Shown one piece after another: positions 1 through 5,411 of a stretch of DNA of 38,779 bases; positions within the stretch are counted from its first letter, which is position 1, and every line of letters starts with the position of its first letter. The DNA comes from a virus, in the IMG/VR virus record IMGVR_UViG_3300045741_000089, positions 1-38,779 of that record, one strand, 5' to 3'. The notes under the pieces were generated by a model, which was not told where the DNA came from, searched no databases, and saw nothing but the letters and a program-made list of their open reading frames with translations. Position numbers and translations under genes: made by a program.

Positions 1-272
1 GCCAGTGTCGTACTGGGTGACCAGCACGACCGCCTACCCGTTGAATCCTGACGGCACTCGGTCAATCACGCCGTGGCCTACAAAGGCTGTCTTGCATGAG
101 CCTTGCGATTGCTCCGTTAAGGTGACACAGTTTGGCGCTACCTTCTGCAAGGTTCCAACCCTCAGCACTCCGGCCCTGGCGGTGGTCGCCGGTTGCGGAG
201 TTTCCAAGTGACCACCCAACTAGACCGCATCGAATCTTCGCTGGCTTCGCTGCATCGCAAACTAACCTCGTG
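1..272. repeat. Left copy of imperfect terminal overlap (pairs with 38508-38779)
   Basis: Bases 1-272 align without gaps to 38508-38779 (offset 38,507). I count 15 mismatches, all in bases 1-145; bases 146-272 are identical, exactly 127 bases. A shared run of exactly 127 bases at both ends is what a de Bruijn assembler with k=127 leaves on a circular contig. The divergent 145 bases in front of it look like a second strain allele. I infer a circular or circularly permuted genome sampled from a mixed population, not a biological terminal repeat. Confidence 0.85.
2..211 (+). CDS. 3' fragment, variant allele of the exported Cys-rich protein (37996-38718)
   Basis: This is the last 69 codons of the gene that is complete at 37996-38718, cut by the window edge. 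Compared with that copy, the 15 base differences cause only three amino-acid changes in the readable part (A/S, V/L and V/I), all conservative. Mostly silent change indicates two alleles of one gene under purifying selection, not a decayed duplicate. It should not be counted as a separate gene of the genome. Confidence 0.8.
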   Translation, partial: PVSYWVTSTTAYPLNPDGTRSITPWPTKAVLHEPCDCSVKVTQFGATFCKVPTLSTPALAVVAGCGVSK

Positions 273-552
273 GGGAACCCTCATCATGGCTACTTTTCAA
301 GAACTGCAAGCGTCGGCCGACGCGCTGGAAGCCAAGGCCGCTGCCGATCTGGCTCAGTCCACTACCGCTGTTCAACTGCTGCAGGCCCTTTCCGCGACCG
401 TTGCGGACCTGCGCAGCCAGCTTCCCGGCACCGCTGTGACGCAAGCCCAGCTTGACGCGCTGGCGGCTCAGATCGGCCGCATCACCGGCACGCTGACGAC
501 TTCGGACGCGCAGCTTGACGCCGGCATCGCGGCGGCTACTCCGGCGCCGTGA
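208..552 (+). CDS. Coiled-coil small phage protein, 114 aa
   Basis: The GTG start overlaps the stop of the upstream gene (GTGA), so translational coupling is likely. An internal ATG at 286 (protein starting MATFQELQ) is an alternative start giving 88 residues. The product is rich in Ala, Leu, Gln and Asp with heptad-like spacing, predicting a long alpha-helical coiled coil, and has no Cys. Similar MATxxELQ helical proteins occur near fibre and lysis genes of many phages. It probably has a structural or accessory role; no enzymatic motif is present. Confidence 0.7.
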   Translation: MTTQLDRIESSLASLHRKLTSWGTLIMATFQELQASADALEAKAAADLAQSTTAVQLLQALSATVADLRSQLPGTAVTQAQLDALAAQIGRITGTLTTSDAQLDAGIAAATPAP

Positions 553-713
553 TAGACCACAGCCTGATCCGTCAGCAGGCGCTGCGCAACCGGCAGCGGA
601 TGGATCAGGCTCCAAATCTGGAGCCCATTGACTTCATCCGCCAAGAGTTAGCGGAAGAGGCCAAGAAAGCCCGGGAACTGGCAGAGGCTTACGCCAAAAG
701 CAAAGACGCCTAA
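549..713 (+). CDS. Small charged helical protein, 54 aa; stop lies in attC1
   Basis: The GTG at 549 overlaps the stop of the preceding gene (GTGA). The protein starts VIDHSLIRQQALRNRQRMD and ends with an Ala/Glu/Lys helix (EEAKKARELAEAYAKSKDA). The TAA stop at 711-713 lies inside the GCCTAAC R'' box of attC1, the usual arrangement of an integron cassette gene with its recombination site. No family recognised. It is the last gene of the rightward unit when the genome is read as a circle. Confidence 0.65.
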   Translation: MIDHSLIRQQALRNRQRMDQAPNLEPIDFIRQELAEEAKKARELAEAYAKSKDA

Positions 714-763
714 CGGCAGTTCAAGCGGACGCCTTTCAGTCGCCGCTTAACTTTGGGTTAGCC
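708..763 (+). other. attC: attC1: integron-type cassette recombination site (59-base element)
   Basis: R'' is GCCTAAC (708-714), matching RYYYAAC. R' is GTTAGCC (757-763), matching GTTRRRY except for one base. Between them is an imperfect hairpin: TT pairs AA (720-721 with 749-750), AAGCGG pairs CCGCTT (723-728 with 743-748), and CG pairs CG (730-731 with 741-742), with loop 732-740. C722 and A729 are unpaired in the top strand, which gives extrahelical G and T in the bottom strand. These set strand choice in known attC sites. Total length is 56 bp, within the usual range. Confidence 0.8.
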
Positions 764-928
764 CGCTCTCTCACTTCGGGCTCTCTTGCGTGCCAGCTTC
801 TCGGCGTACTCCGTCAGCGCAGGCGCATCGGCAGGGTGAACCCAGCGCTTCCACTGCACGCGGCCTGCGGATAGTTCGCGGGCTTTGCGCTCGGCCTGGC
901 GCTGGGCTGCGGTCTTGGCAGTGGTCAT
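758..928 (-). CDS. Small basic protein, 56 aa; paralogue of 13361-13555
   Basis: Begins MTTAKTAAQRQAERKAREL and contains RVQWKRWVHPADAPAL. It matches the protein at 13361-13555 along its first 40 or so residues (shared MT-AKT-AQRQA-KAR-L-AG-V-WVH-D--AL pattern), so the phage carries two copies of this family, one inside the cassette-like segment. Its TAA stop uses the TTA of the attC1 R' box. The start codon overlaps the stop of the upstream gene (ATGA). The charged helix followed by a WVH segment could suit DNA or protein binding; function unknown. Confidence 0.7.
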   Translation of the reverse strand: MTTAKTAAQRQAERKARELSAGRVQWKRWVHPADAPALTEYAEKLARKRARSERAG

Positions 929-1068
929 CGCAATGTCAGCCTAAGCCAAGCGGCCCACGCGCTGCGCACATCTGGCCCCCAAGCAGTCCACCAGCCGCGA
1001 GAAACGGCCCAGCCCCATTGCAGGACTGCGCCGTTACACCTTTGAACTCTGCGCAGCGTCGGTTTCAC
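925..1068 (-). CDS. Trp/Arg-rich 47-aa peptide
   Basis: GTG start overlapping the upstream stop (GTGA), and stop overlapping the downstream start (ATGA), so it is coupled on both sides in the three-gene reverse operon. The product is unusually rich in Trp (about eight in 47 residues) and Arg, with segments such as GWAVSRGWWTAWGPDVRS. No signal peptide or clear hydrophobic segment. No family recognised. The tight overlap on both sides is the main evidence that it is real. Confidence 0.55.
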   Translation of the reverse strand: MKPTLRRVQRCNGAVLQWGWAVSRGWWTAWGPDVRSAWAAWLRLTLR

Positions 1069-1298
1069 ACAGCCACCTTGTAGCCGTTTGCGCGCAGTTG
1101 CTTGGCAATGCTCGGGGCCACTTCGGCGCGCTCGCCGCCAAACTCGGCGCGAACCATCTTCAGGCCAGTCGGGTAAACCACGCTCGTGAAGCTCGCGCCT
1201 TTGGCGGCCAGGCGGCAGAAATGCATTGCCGCTTCTTTGTTCCAGCGGGCGATTGTGAAGGCGACTTCGCGGCGGGTCGTAATGCTCAGGTTGCTCAT
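1065..1298 (-). CDS. Hypothetical 77-aa protein, first gene of the cassette operon
   Basis: The ATG is preceded by a GGAG ribosome site about 7 bases away, and by a good promoter at 1334-1362. The protein begins MSNLSITTRREVAFTIARWN and ends ANGYKVAV, a compact mixed alpha/beta sequence without signal peptide or metal-binding motif. I do not recognise it. The gene before it in the twin promoter arrangement (12592-12813) is the same size but shows no clear sequence match. Confidence 0.7.
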   Translation of the reverse strand: MSNLSITTRREVAFTIARWNKEAAMHFCRLAAKGASFTSVVYPTGLKMVRAEFGGERAEVAPSIAKQLRANGYKVAV

Positions 1299-1333
1299 GT
1301 TTTTTGCTCCGGGTTGCGTGTTGCGATGAATGA

Positions 1334-1362
1334 ATATTAGTCCACCGTGAGCACTCACGCAA
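1334..1362 (-). promoter_or_regulatory. Sigma70-type promoter of the cassette operon (twin of 12538-12566)
   Basis: On the reverse strand: -35 TTGCGT (1362-1357), a 17-base spacer, and -10 TAATAT (1339-1334). The spacer and about 25 bases upstream are nearly identical to the promoter at 12538-12566, although spacers are normally free to vary. In this copy the spacer region holds a GTGAG-TG-CTCAC inverted repeat, a candidate operator. Confidence 0.7.
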
Positions 1363-1404
1363 GCACTATTTTCACTGTTACATCTGCGCGCTTCGGACAC
1401 GGCG

Positions 1405-1462
1405 GGCTAACCCGCAATTCAAGCGGACTGCCTACGGCAGCCGCTTAATTGCAACGTTAAAC
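1405..1462 (+). other. attC: attC2: integron-type cassette recombination site
   Basis: R'' GGCTAAC (1405-1411) deviates from RYYYAAC by one base; R' GTTAAAC (1456-1462) matches GTTRRRY exactly. The arms pair almost perfectly: GCAATT with AATTGC (1414-1419 with 1447-1452), AAGCGG with CCGCTT (1421-1426 with 1441-1446), and CTGCC with GGCAG (1428-1432 with 1436-1440), leaving a TAC loop. C1420 and A1427 are extrahelical, the same bases at the same spacing as in attC1. Length 58 bp. It lies between the cassette promoter and the ninB stop, which falls in R'. Confidence 0.82.
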
Positions 1463-1843
1463 CTCTTCCTCCGCCACAAATGCCTGCGCATACTCAATCA
1501 AGCTGCTCATGCGCGCCTTGCTCATCCTGGCGGTGCTCTCGCGGATGTTCAGGAACTCGCCTTCCAGCCCTAGCACCATCTCTGCGCCTTGCTTTGTCGC
1601 TACTGAGTGGCCGCTGATTAGCAGCACCTTCCACTCCTCCAGCGACCTACGCTTACCGGCCCACTGCCGGTCAGACTTCGCAAGATCGCGGCACAGGGCG
1701 TGGAACTTGGCGTTCTGCTCACTATTCCTGCGCGGCTTTTGGAAGATGACCTCGCATCCTTCGGGCGCCTCATGCTCTGCATAATCGCAAGCCCGCTGCC
1801 GAGCCTGCGCGTGCGAAAACACGAAGTGGCGAAGGATGCTCAT
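1457..1843 (-). CDS. ninB: NinB-family recombination protein
   Basis: 128 residues, the usual length of NinB (lambda Orf), which aids phage recombination by interacting with single-stranded DNA and SSB. Family hallmarks are the RRNSEQNAKFHALCRDLAKS segment, WAGKRRSLEEWKVLLISGH, the LEGEFLNIRESTARMS stretch and a final SLIEYAQAF helix. It follows the Ref-like and ERF-like genes with overlapping stop/start codons, forming a recombination module. Its TAA lies in the attC2 R' box, so recombination there would cut directly behind the coding sequence. Confidence 0.9.
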   Translation of the reverse strand: MSILRHFVFSHAQARQRACDYAEHEAPEGCEVIFQKPRRNSEQNAKFHALCRDLAKSDRQWAGKRRSLEEWKVLLISGHSVATKQGAEMVLGLEGEFLNIRESTARMSKARMSSLIEYAQAFVAEEEV

Positions 1844-2109
1844 GCAAACACCTTCCGCAAAGTCTCGTTCAACGCCAGCAGCTCAGTCATCTTGCGCGCC
1901 TTCCACGCCATGCGCTGCCCGTGCAAGCCCCGGATGGTGTGACGGTGGCAGTCTGCGCACAGCGGGATGGACAGGAACCATAGCCCCTGCTCCGGTTCGT
2001 GTACCTCGCTCGGGCCGGGCAGCCAGCAGACAGCGCAGTCCATCTCGGCTATGCGCTTGATGTGCTTTTGTTCGGCTACGGTGGGCGCTGGCTTGTTCTT
2101 ACTTCGCAC
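1840..2109 (-). CDS. Ref/HNH-type small nuclease
   Basis: 89 residues from a GTG start that overlaps the end of the ERF gene. It has CAVC followed later by HEPEQGLWFLSIPLCADCHR, so CxxC, an internal His, then CxxCH: the zinc-binding and active-site layout of the Ref (recombination enhancement) and related HNH nucleases of phage recombination modules. The C-terminal GLHGQRMAW segment is also typical. It likely nicks or processes DNA alongside the annealing protein and NinB. The exact biochemical activity is inferred from the family. Confidence 0.75.
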   Translation of the reverse strand: MRSKNKPAPTVAEQKHIKRIAEMDCAVCWLPGPSEVHEPEQGLWFLSIPLCADCHRHTIRGLHGQRMAWKARKMTELLALNETLRKVFA

Positions 2110-2932
2110 GTTCTCTTTCCAACTTCGCCTGCGCTGCCTGCTCTTCTTCGCCCATGCGACTCAGCGCCCGCCGGCAGGCGGGATGAGGCCGGAGGATCGA
2201 CCAAAGCGCCAGCCGTTCGTCATGGTCTTCGATGGCGCACCATTCACCATAGGCGCCTACTTCGTTGTCCTCGTTGAACGCTTGGAGGATCGCGCCGGCC
2301 GCCTTGCGGATGATGGCGTAACGCTGCGGCGGCAGGGCTAAGTTCGTCGGCTGGGCCAGCGGTTCCGCGTCGGGATCCAACTTGCCGCGCCCACCGTCAT
2401 TGTCGTCGTCAGTCTCGGACAAGCCGGTGATCGCCTTGAGCGTGTAGCGCTCCAAGTAAGTGACGGTGCTGGCCCGCGCATGGATGGCGTTCTTCGCGCC
2501 GCCGGAGTCAGGCGGGCCACCCATAGAGACGGATTCGGAATGACCGCCCACATGCTTGATAGTGCATGTCACCTCGATCCAGTCCTTCTCATCCTTGGTC
2601 AGCTTCCAAGAGGCACTGAGCCCATGACGCGAAAGCGCCGGAGTCGCAGCCTCCACTACGTTGTAAAGGCTGGCGTACTTCTTCCCCTTCAGGGGGCCGT
2701 CCTTCACGGTCTGGTCTTTCAGGATCTGCACCGCTTCGGACTTGAAGGCCGAGAATGCCGCGTTGAACGTCTTGCGCGCTTCGTTTGCTTCCCAGCGTTC
2801 CTGAAGCGACATTAACTGCCCGATGTACTCCAGCGGCTTCCCGGTCTCGACCGCGATCTGAAGCAGATAGGCGGGAGTGCTGTCGATCCGCGCGGCCACA
2901 GCGTGCGGCTTCGATTCGATGACTTCGTTCAT
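2099..2932 (-). CDS. erf: ERF-family single-strand DNA annealing protein
   Basis: 277 residues. The central part (about 50-170) carries the ERF signature: FNAAFSAFKSEA, KGKKYASLYNVVEAATPAL, GLSASWKL, then TCTIKHVGGH and a YLERYTLKAITGL segment. ERF proteins form rings that anneal complementary single strands, for phage recombination and genome circularisation. The C-terminal tail is acidic, then charged and helical. The start at 2932 is chosen because its ATG overlaps the stop of the small upstream gene. Cytoplasmic; probably works with NinB and the Ref-like nuclease. Confidence 0.88.
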   Translation of the reverse strand: MNEVIESKPHAVAARIDSTPAYLLQIAVETGKPLEYIGQLMSLQERWEANEARKTFNAAFSAFKSEAVQILKDQTVKDGPLKGKKYASLYNVVEAATPALSRHGLSASWKLTKDEKDWIEVTCTIKHVGGHSESVSMGGPPDSGGAKNAIHARASTVTYLERYTLKAITGLSETDDDNDGGRGKLDPDAEPLAQPTNLALPPQRYAIIRKAAGAILQAFNEDNEVGAYGEWCAIEDHDERLALWSILRPHPACRRALSRMGEEEQAAQAKLERERAK

Positions 2933-3039
2933 TGTTCGATCCTTGATGCGATATGCCACGCACGCCGAAGAGCGTATGCAGTGGAGTGGTGGCGACGGTA
3001 GAGGGAAAAAACCTGCGCAAACTCGATGAGCTTGCGCAT
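2929..3039 (-). CDS. Small basic protein, 36 aa
   Basis: Begins MRKLIEFAQVFSLYRRHHST and ends RRAWHIASRIEQ. The stop overlaps the ERF start (ATGA) and the ATG overlaps the upstream stop, so it fits the overlap chain of the operon exactly. Arg/His-rich amphipathic helix. Short proteins of the RRLIEF-YRRHHS type are common just before recombination genes in phages, from memory. Function unknown. Confidence 0.6.
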   Translation of the reverse strand: MRKLIEFAQVFSLYRRHHSTAYALRRAWHIASRIEQ

Positions 3040-3218
3040 CACCACACCCCCATAAGCGCCAGCGTATACACCAGCAGGCCACACACAGACAGCAGCACCA
3101 GCACGCCGACGATAGGCACGACGACAGCGCCAGCGCCTTCTAGCGGGTCTTCGACCTCGCTCGCAGCGTGGGCGGCTTCCGGGTGGCGGCCTTGGTAATC
3201 GAGTCCGTTCTGTGTCAT
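3039..3218 (-). CDS. Single-span membrane protein, 59 aa
   Basis: Acidic N-terminal part (MTQNGLDYQGRHPEAAHAA) followed by one strongly hydrophobic segment (VVVPIVGVLVLLSVCGLLVY) near the C-terminus. Probably an inner-membrane protein with its N-terminus in the cytoplasm. Overlaps its downstream neighbour. Its place in an early leftward operon suggests host-takeover or exclusion roles, but nothing in the sequence proves it. Confidence 0.65.
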   Translation of the reverse strand: MTQNGLDYQGRHPEAAHAASEVEDPLEGAGAVVVPIVGVLVLLSVCGLLVYTLALMGVW

Positions 3219-3220
3219 GG

Positions 3221-3442
3221 CTACACCTTGATGATTGCGGTCACGATGATCCCGCCGACGCACACGCCAGCTAGGAACAGCATGAGCAGTTCAGGCCACT
3301 TGGCGGCCTTGTCCAGCTCGTAAGCGTGGACAGCCGTAGCCCGTTGCGCAGGCGTCATACCGTCGCGCGGGGCCTGGAGGTTGCGGCGCATCAGGTTGAT
3401 GTCGATGTGCGCGCGGTCGATGTCTTCGATGGTGCGGATCAC
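3221..3442 (-). CDS. Single-span membrane protein, 73 aa
   Basis: GTG start overlapping the upstream stop. The first 50 residues are hydrophilic and helical (RTIEDIDRAHIDINLMRRNL), then a transmembrane stretch LLMLFLAGVCVGGIIVTAII with KV at the end. C-tail-anchored membrane topology. No family recognised. Neighbours 3039-3218 and 3645-3728 are also tiny membrane proteins, so this operon section makes at least three. Confidence 0.65.
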   Translation of the reverse strand: MIRTIEDIDRAHIDINLMRRNLQAPRDGMTPAQRATAVHAYELDKAAKWPELLMLFLAGVCVGGIIVTAIIKV

Positions 3443-3648
3443 TTGGTGCGCTCCTTCAGCATGGCGTCTGCAATCACGTAAGCCGCTGTCCCGATAGCGT
3501 TAATGCTTTCTTGCGATGACGCTGAAAGACCAGGCACCACACAAGAAACGATAGATTGCATCGCCTTCGCCGCGAAGTAGTCGCGCAGGTTCATGCCGGA
3601 AAAACCAGGATCCACCGGAAACGCCGGGCCGCCGTTTTGTGTGCTCAA
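3439..3648 (-). CDS. Conserved phage protein with LRDYFAAKAM motif, 69 aa
   Basis: The start is taken at TTG 3648, because GGAGG lies just upstream and the TTG overlaps the stop of the tiny upstream gene (TTGA). The product begins STQNGGPAFPVDPGFSGMN and continues LRDYFAAKAM, a pattern seen in many small phage proteins (GGPAFP...GMSLRDYFAAKAM). The C-terminal half is helical (YVIADAMLKER). A longer reading from 3705 is possible but lacks a ribosome site. Function unknown. Confidence 0.7.
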   Translation of the reverse strand: MSTQNGGPAFPVDPGFSGMNLRDYFAAKAMQSIVSCVVPGLSASSQESINAIGTAAYVIADAMLKERTK

Positions 3649-3728
3649 TTGCCGCCTCCAATCTTCCAGCCGATGAGGAAACACAACGCCAGAAAGATGA
3701 ACCAAAGCAAGATGTCTGTATCGCTCAC
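3645..3728 (-). CDS. Tiny 27-aa membrane protein
   Basis: GTG start overlapping the upstream stop (GTGA) and TGA overlapping the downstream TTG. Nearly the whole product is one hydrophobic helix, LLWFIFLALCFLIGW, followed by KIGGGN. The exact double overlap and the sharp hydrophobic pattern argue that it is translated. It is too short for most gene callers. Confidence 0.55.
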   Translation of the reverse strand: MSDTDILLWFIFLALCFLIGWKIGGGN

Positions 3729-4030
3729 AGCTTCACTCCCCATGCCTTAGCGCGGTTCTCTTCAGCCCAAAGCGCGCCAGCCTCAAACCAATCGCCGTAA
3801 TTTTCGCCAGCGCGGCATGCGCAAAACGCCTCGATGATCTGCTCATTCGTCAACCGCTTTTGCTTTGCTGCTGGTTTCGCCTGCGGCTCTTCCGCTAGGG
3901 AGCGGAGAAGGGCGGCGGTAATCTCCACCGTTTCGGCCATGTTCTCAAAGCCGCGCCCCTTCAGAATCATGGCAATCATCGGAATCGCCATCGCAAGCTC
4001 AAGCGCCTGCTCTCGTTGCTGCTGATTCAT
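3725..4030 (-). CDS. Hypothetical helical protein, 101 aa
   Basis: The start at 4030 (MNQQQREQALELAMAIPM) is chosen because it overlaps the upstream stop. The N-terminal half is helical with a moderately hydrophobic stretch (AMAIPMIAMILKGRGF). The C-terminal half contains RLTNEQIIEAF and YGDWFEAGALWAEENRAKAWG, a pattern of small phage proteins found in early operons. Cytoplasmic; function unknown. Confidence 0.7.
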   Translation of the reverse strand: MNQQQREQALELAMAIPMIAMILKGRGFENMAETVEITAALLRSLAEEPQAKPAAKQKRLTNEQIIEAFCACRAGENYGDWFEAGALWAEENRAKAWGVKL

Positions 4031-4182
4031 TCGCTCTGCTCCTGTTCTTTCAGCGGGATCACCTGCGGCCAGTGCCAAGCCAACGAAGCGCACTGAGGCA
4101 CGCTCACGAACCCTGCGCGCTCTTCCTCAAAGGCTTCTGCGATCAGGGCGTCAATCTCGCGGGTGGTGTTTGCGGGGATCAT
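4027..4182 (-). CDS. Hypothetical 51-aa protein
   Basis: Begins MIPANTTREIDALIAEAFEE and ends PLKEQEQSE. Both ends overlap neighbouring stop/start codons. Acidic, helical N-terminus with a short Trp/His segment (LAWHWPQVI). No family recognised. Confidence 0.6.
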   Translation of the reverse strand: MIPANTTREIDALIAEAFEEERAGFVSVPQCASLAWHWPQVIPLKEQEQSE

Positions 4183-4430
4183 GATTCGGCCTTTGCGATG
4201 GCGGCGCGAGCTGCTTGGCCGATCTGCTGAAGCGCCATCAAGCGCGCAGACACGTCCTCTTCGGTGGCAAAGCAGCACCATTCATTGATGCGGTTCAGTG
4301 CCTCTATAAGTTCCGCTCTCAATGTGCACAATCGCCGAAGTTCAACGGCAGCACCTTCTGTGTCCGCCCTCGGTATTACTCTATTTTCAAGGCTATCAGC
4401 TAGCCGCAGCGCTTCCGGTTGCTTGCTCAT
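4179..4430 (-). CDS. Hypothetical helical protein, 83 aa
   Basis: Starts MSKQPEALRLADSLENRV and continues with AAVELRRLCTLRAELIEALN. The PEALRLADxLE opening and the helical LRxLxxxxxELxEAL pattern are common in short early phage proteins. Its function is not known. No membrane segment. Overlaps the next gene downstream. Confidence 0.7.
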   Translation of the reverse strand: MSKQPEALRLADSLENRVIPRADTEGAAVELRRLCTLRAELIEALNRINEWCCFATEEDVSARLMALQQIGQAARAAIAKAES

Positions 4431-4433
4431 GCT

Positions 4434-4691
4434 TCACTCCGTCTCAATGCCGTATACGTCGCGGTAGATCGCAGCGCGGATGTGCTTTGCAAACTCCGGC
4501 TTGAAGACCTCGCTGATGAGAAACCAGCGCTTGTCTTGCATATCGAAGCGGATCAGCACCGGGTCAACGTGCGGCGGATCTTTTGGCTCATCGCCCGCTT
4601 CGGTGACGAACGTCACTTCGAGATCAATGCCGCCGACGTTGACGAACTCCTGGCGCTCGCCCTTCTCGGGCAGGTAGGTGGGCCACTTCAT
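4434..4691 (-). CDS. Hypothetical 85-aa beta-rich protein
   Basis: Start ATG at 4691 overlaps the stop of the upstream gene. The sequence KWPTYLPEKGERQEFVNVGG then strands such as IDLEVTFVTEAGDE, DPVLIRFDMQDKRWFLIS, and a final helix with YRDVYGIETE. It reads like a small mixed-fold protein; no motif identifies a function. Confidence 0.65.
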   Translation of the reverse strand: MKWPTYLPEKGERQEFVNVGGIDLEVTFVTEAGDEPKDPPHVDPVLIRFDMQDKRWFLISEVFKPEFAKHIRAAIYRDVYGIETE

Positions 4692-5050
4692 GCGGGTTTT
4701 CCGGTGGCTTTTGCGATGGCGGCCAGAGCCCGATCCCTGACGCCCATCCACATCTGCACGTCATTGACTCCATAGACTCGCGCAAACTCTTGCAGTACCT
4801 GCAAAAGATCAGGAGCGGCAGCGATCAGGAGGGCGTTGGAAAGCGCTTCGTCATTGGTATCTCCAAATGCAATGGCGGGCGCCTTCTGCGTTTTGGAACT
4901 GATGACGTACGCAGGCAAATCGTTGACAACGCGACTATCTCTGACTGCGCGCTCCGCAATCGTCGCACATGCAGCGCTTGGCCCAGTTATCGAGTAACAG
5001 CCCCCTTGTTTTGTCCATGCAGCCCAAGGCCCTTCGGTATGCTTGCTCAT
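4688..5050 (-). CDS. Conserved phage protein of the HTxGPW / IAAAPDLL type, 120 aa
   Basis: Begins MSKHTEGPWAAWTKQGGCYS and contains NDEALSNALLIAAAPDLLQV and AIAKATGKP at the end. This combination (HTPGPW start, NAxLIAAAPDLL, C-terminal AIAKATG) is a widespread small phage/prophage family of unknown function. Start overlaps the upstream stop (ATGA). Confidence 0.78.
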   Translation of the reverse strand: MSKHTEGPWAAWTKQGGCYSITGPSAACATIAERAVRDSRVVNDLPAYVISSKTQKAPAIAFGDTNDEALSNALLIAAAPDLLQVLQEFARVYGVNDVQMWMGVRDRALAAIAKATGKPA

Positions 5051-5226
5051 ACGACCTCCACCAGAGTACCGAAGTCATCCATCACGGCGTTGAACTGAGT
5101 CCGAGGGCCGATGACGCGATACGTGCCGGGGCGCAGCAGCAGCGGGCCGCCATGGCGCCAGATGCCGACCAGCGCAAAGTATGAGTGCATCGGGTGGCTC
5201 TTGGGGTCGGAGTAGTCGCGGATCAT
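5047..5226 (-). CDS. Hypothetical 59-aa protein
   Basis: Begins MIRDYSDPKSHPMHSYFALV and has GTYRVIGPRTQFNAVMDDFG near the end. Compact beta-rich sequence without hydrophobic segments. Flanked by overlapping genes on both sides. No family recognised. Confidence 0.65.
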   Translation of the reverse strand: MIRDYSDPKSHPMHSYFALVGIWRHGGPLLLRPGTYRVIGPRTQFNAVMDDFGTLVEVV

Positions 5227-5342
5227 TGCTGCCCCTTGATAGCGCGAAACGTGGACAGCACAAAGCGCAGCGTGCGCAACTGAGCCGAGGCGTTGCCGAT
5301 GTCGCGGCGGCCTTTGGCGTTGAGGTGATAGCGGGAGATCAT
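5223..5342 (-). CDS. First gene of the leftward operon, 39 aa basic protein
   Basis: The start at 5342 (MISRYHLNAKGRRDIGNASA) has GGAG just upstream and lies about 30 bases behind the predicted transcription start. The longer reading from 5408 would begin inside the -35 box of the leftward promoter, so it is rejected. The product is basic and helical (RTLRFVLSTFRAIKG) and could bind nucleic acid. A simple arginine-rich early phage regulator is one possibility. No family match recognised. Confidence 0.6.
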   Translation of the reverse strand: MISRYHLNAKGRRDIGNASAQLRTLRFVLSTFRAIKGQQ

Positions 5343-5379
5343 CTTCGCTCCATGCGCCAGGAGTGGCGCGATGGGTTCA

Positions 5380-5408
5380 AGTATCGACACGGCCGGGGCA
5401 GAAGTCAA
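5380..5408 (-). promoter_or_regulatory. Leftward early promoter
   Basis: On the reverse strand: -35 TTGACT (5408-5403), 17-base spacer, -10 GATACT (5385-5380). It drives the operon 5342-1457. It is back to back with the rightward promoter at 5445-5473; only 36 bases separate the two -35 boxes, with palindromes between them. Confidence 0.75.
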
Positions 5409-5411
5409 GCA

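Noticed and set aside
5223-5408. 61-aa start for the first leftward gene
   Set aside because: The start codon would lie inside the -35 box of the promoter, upstream of the predicted transcript start; ATG 5342 with GGAG is preferred.
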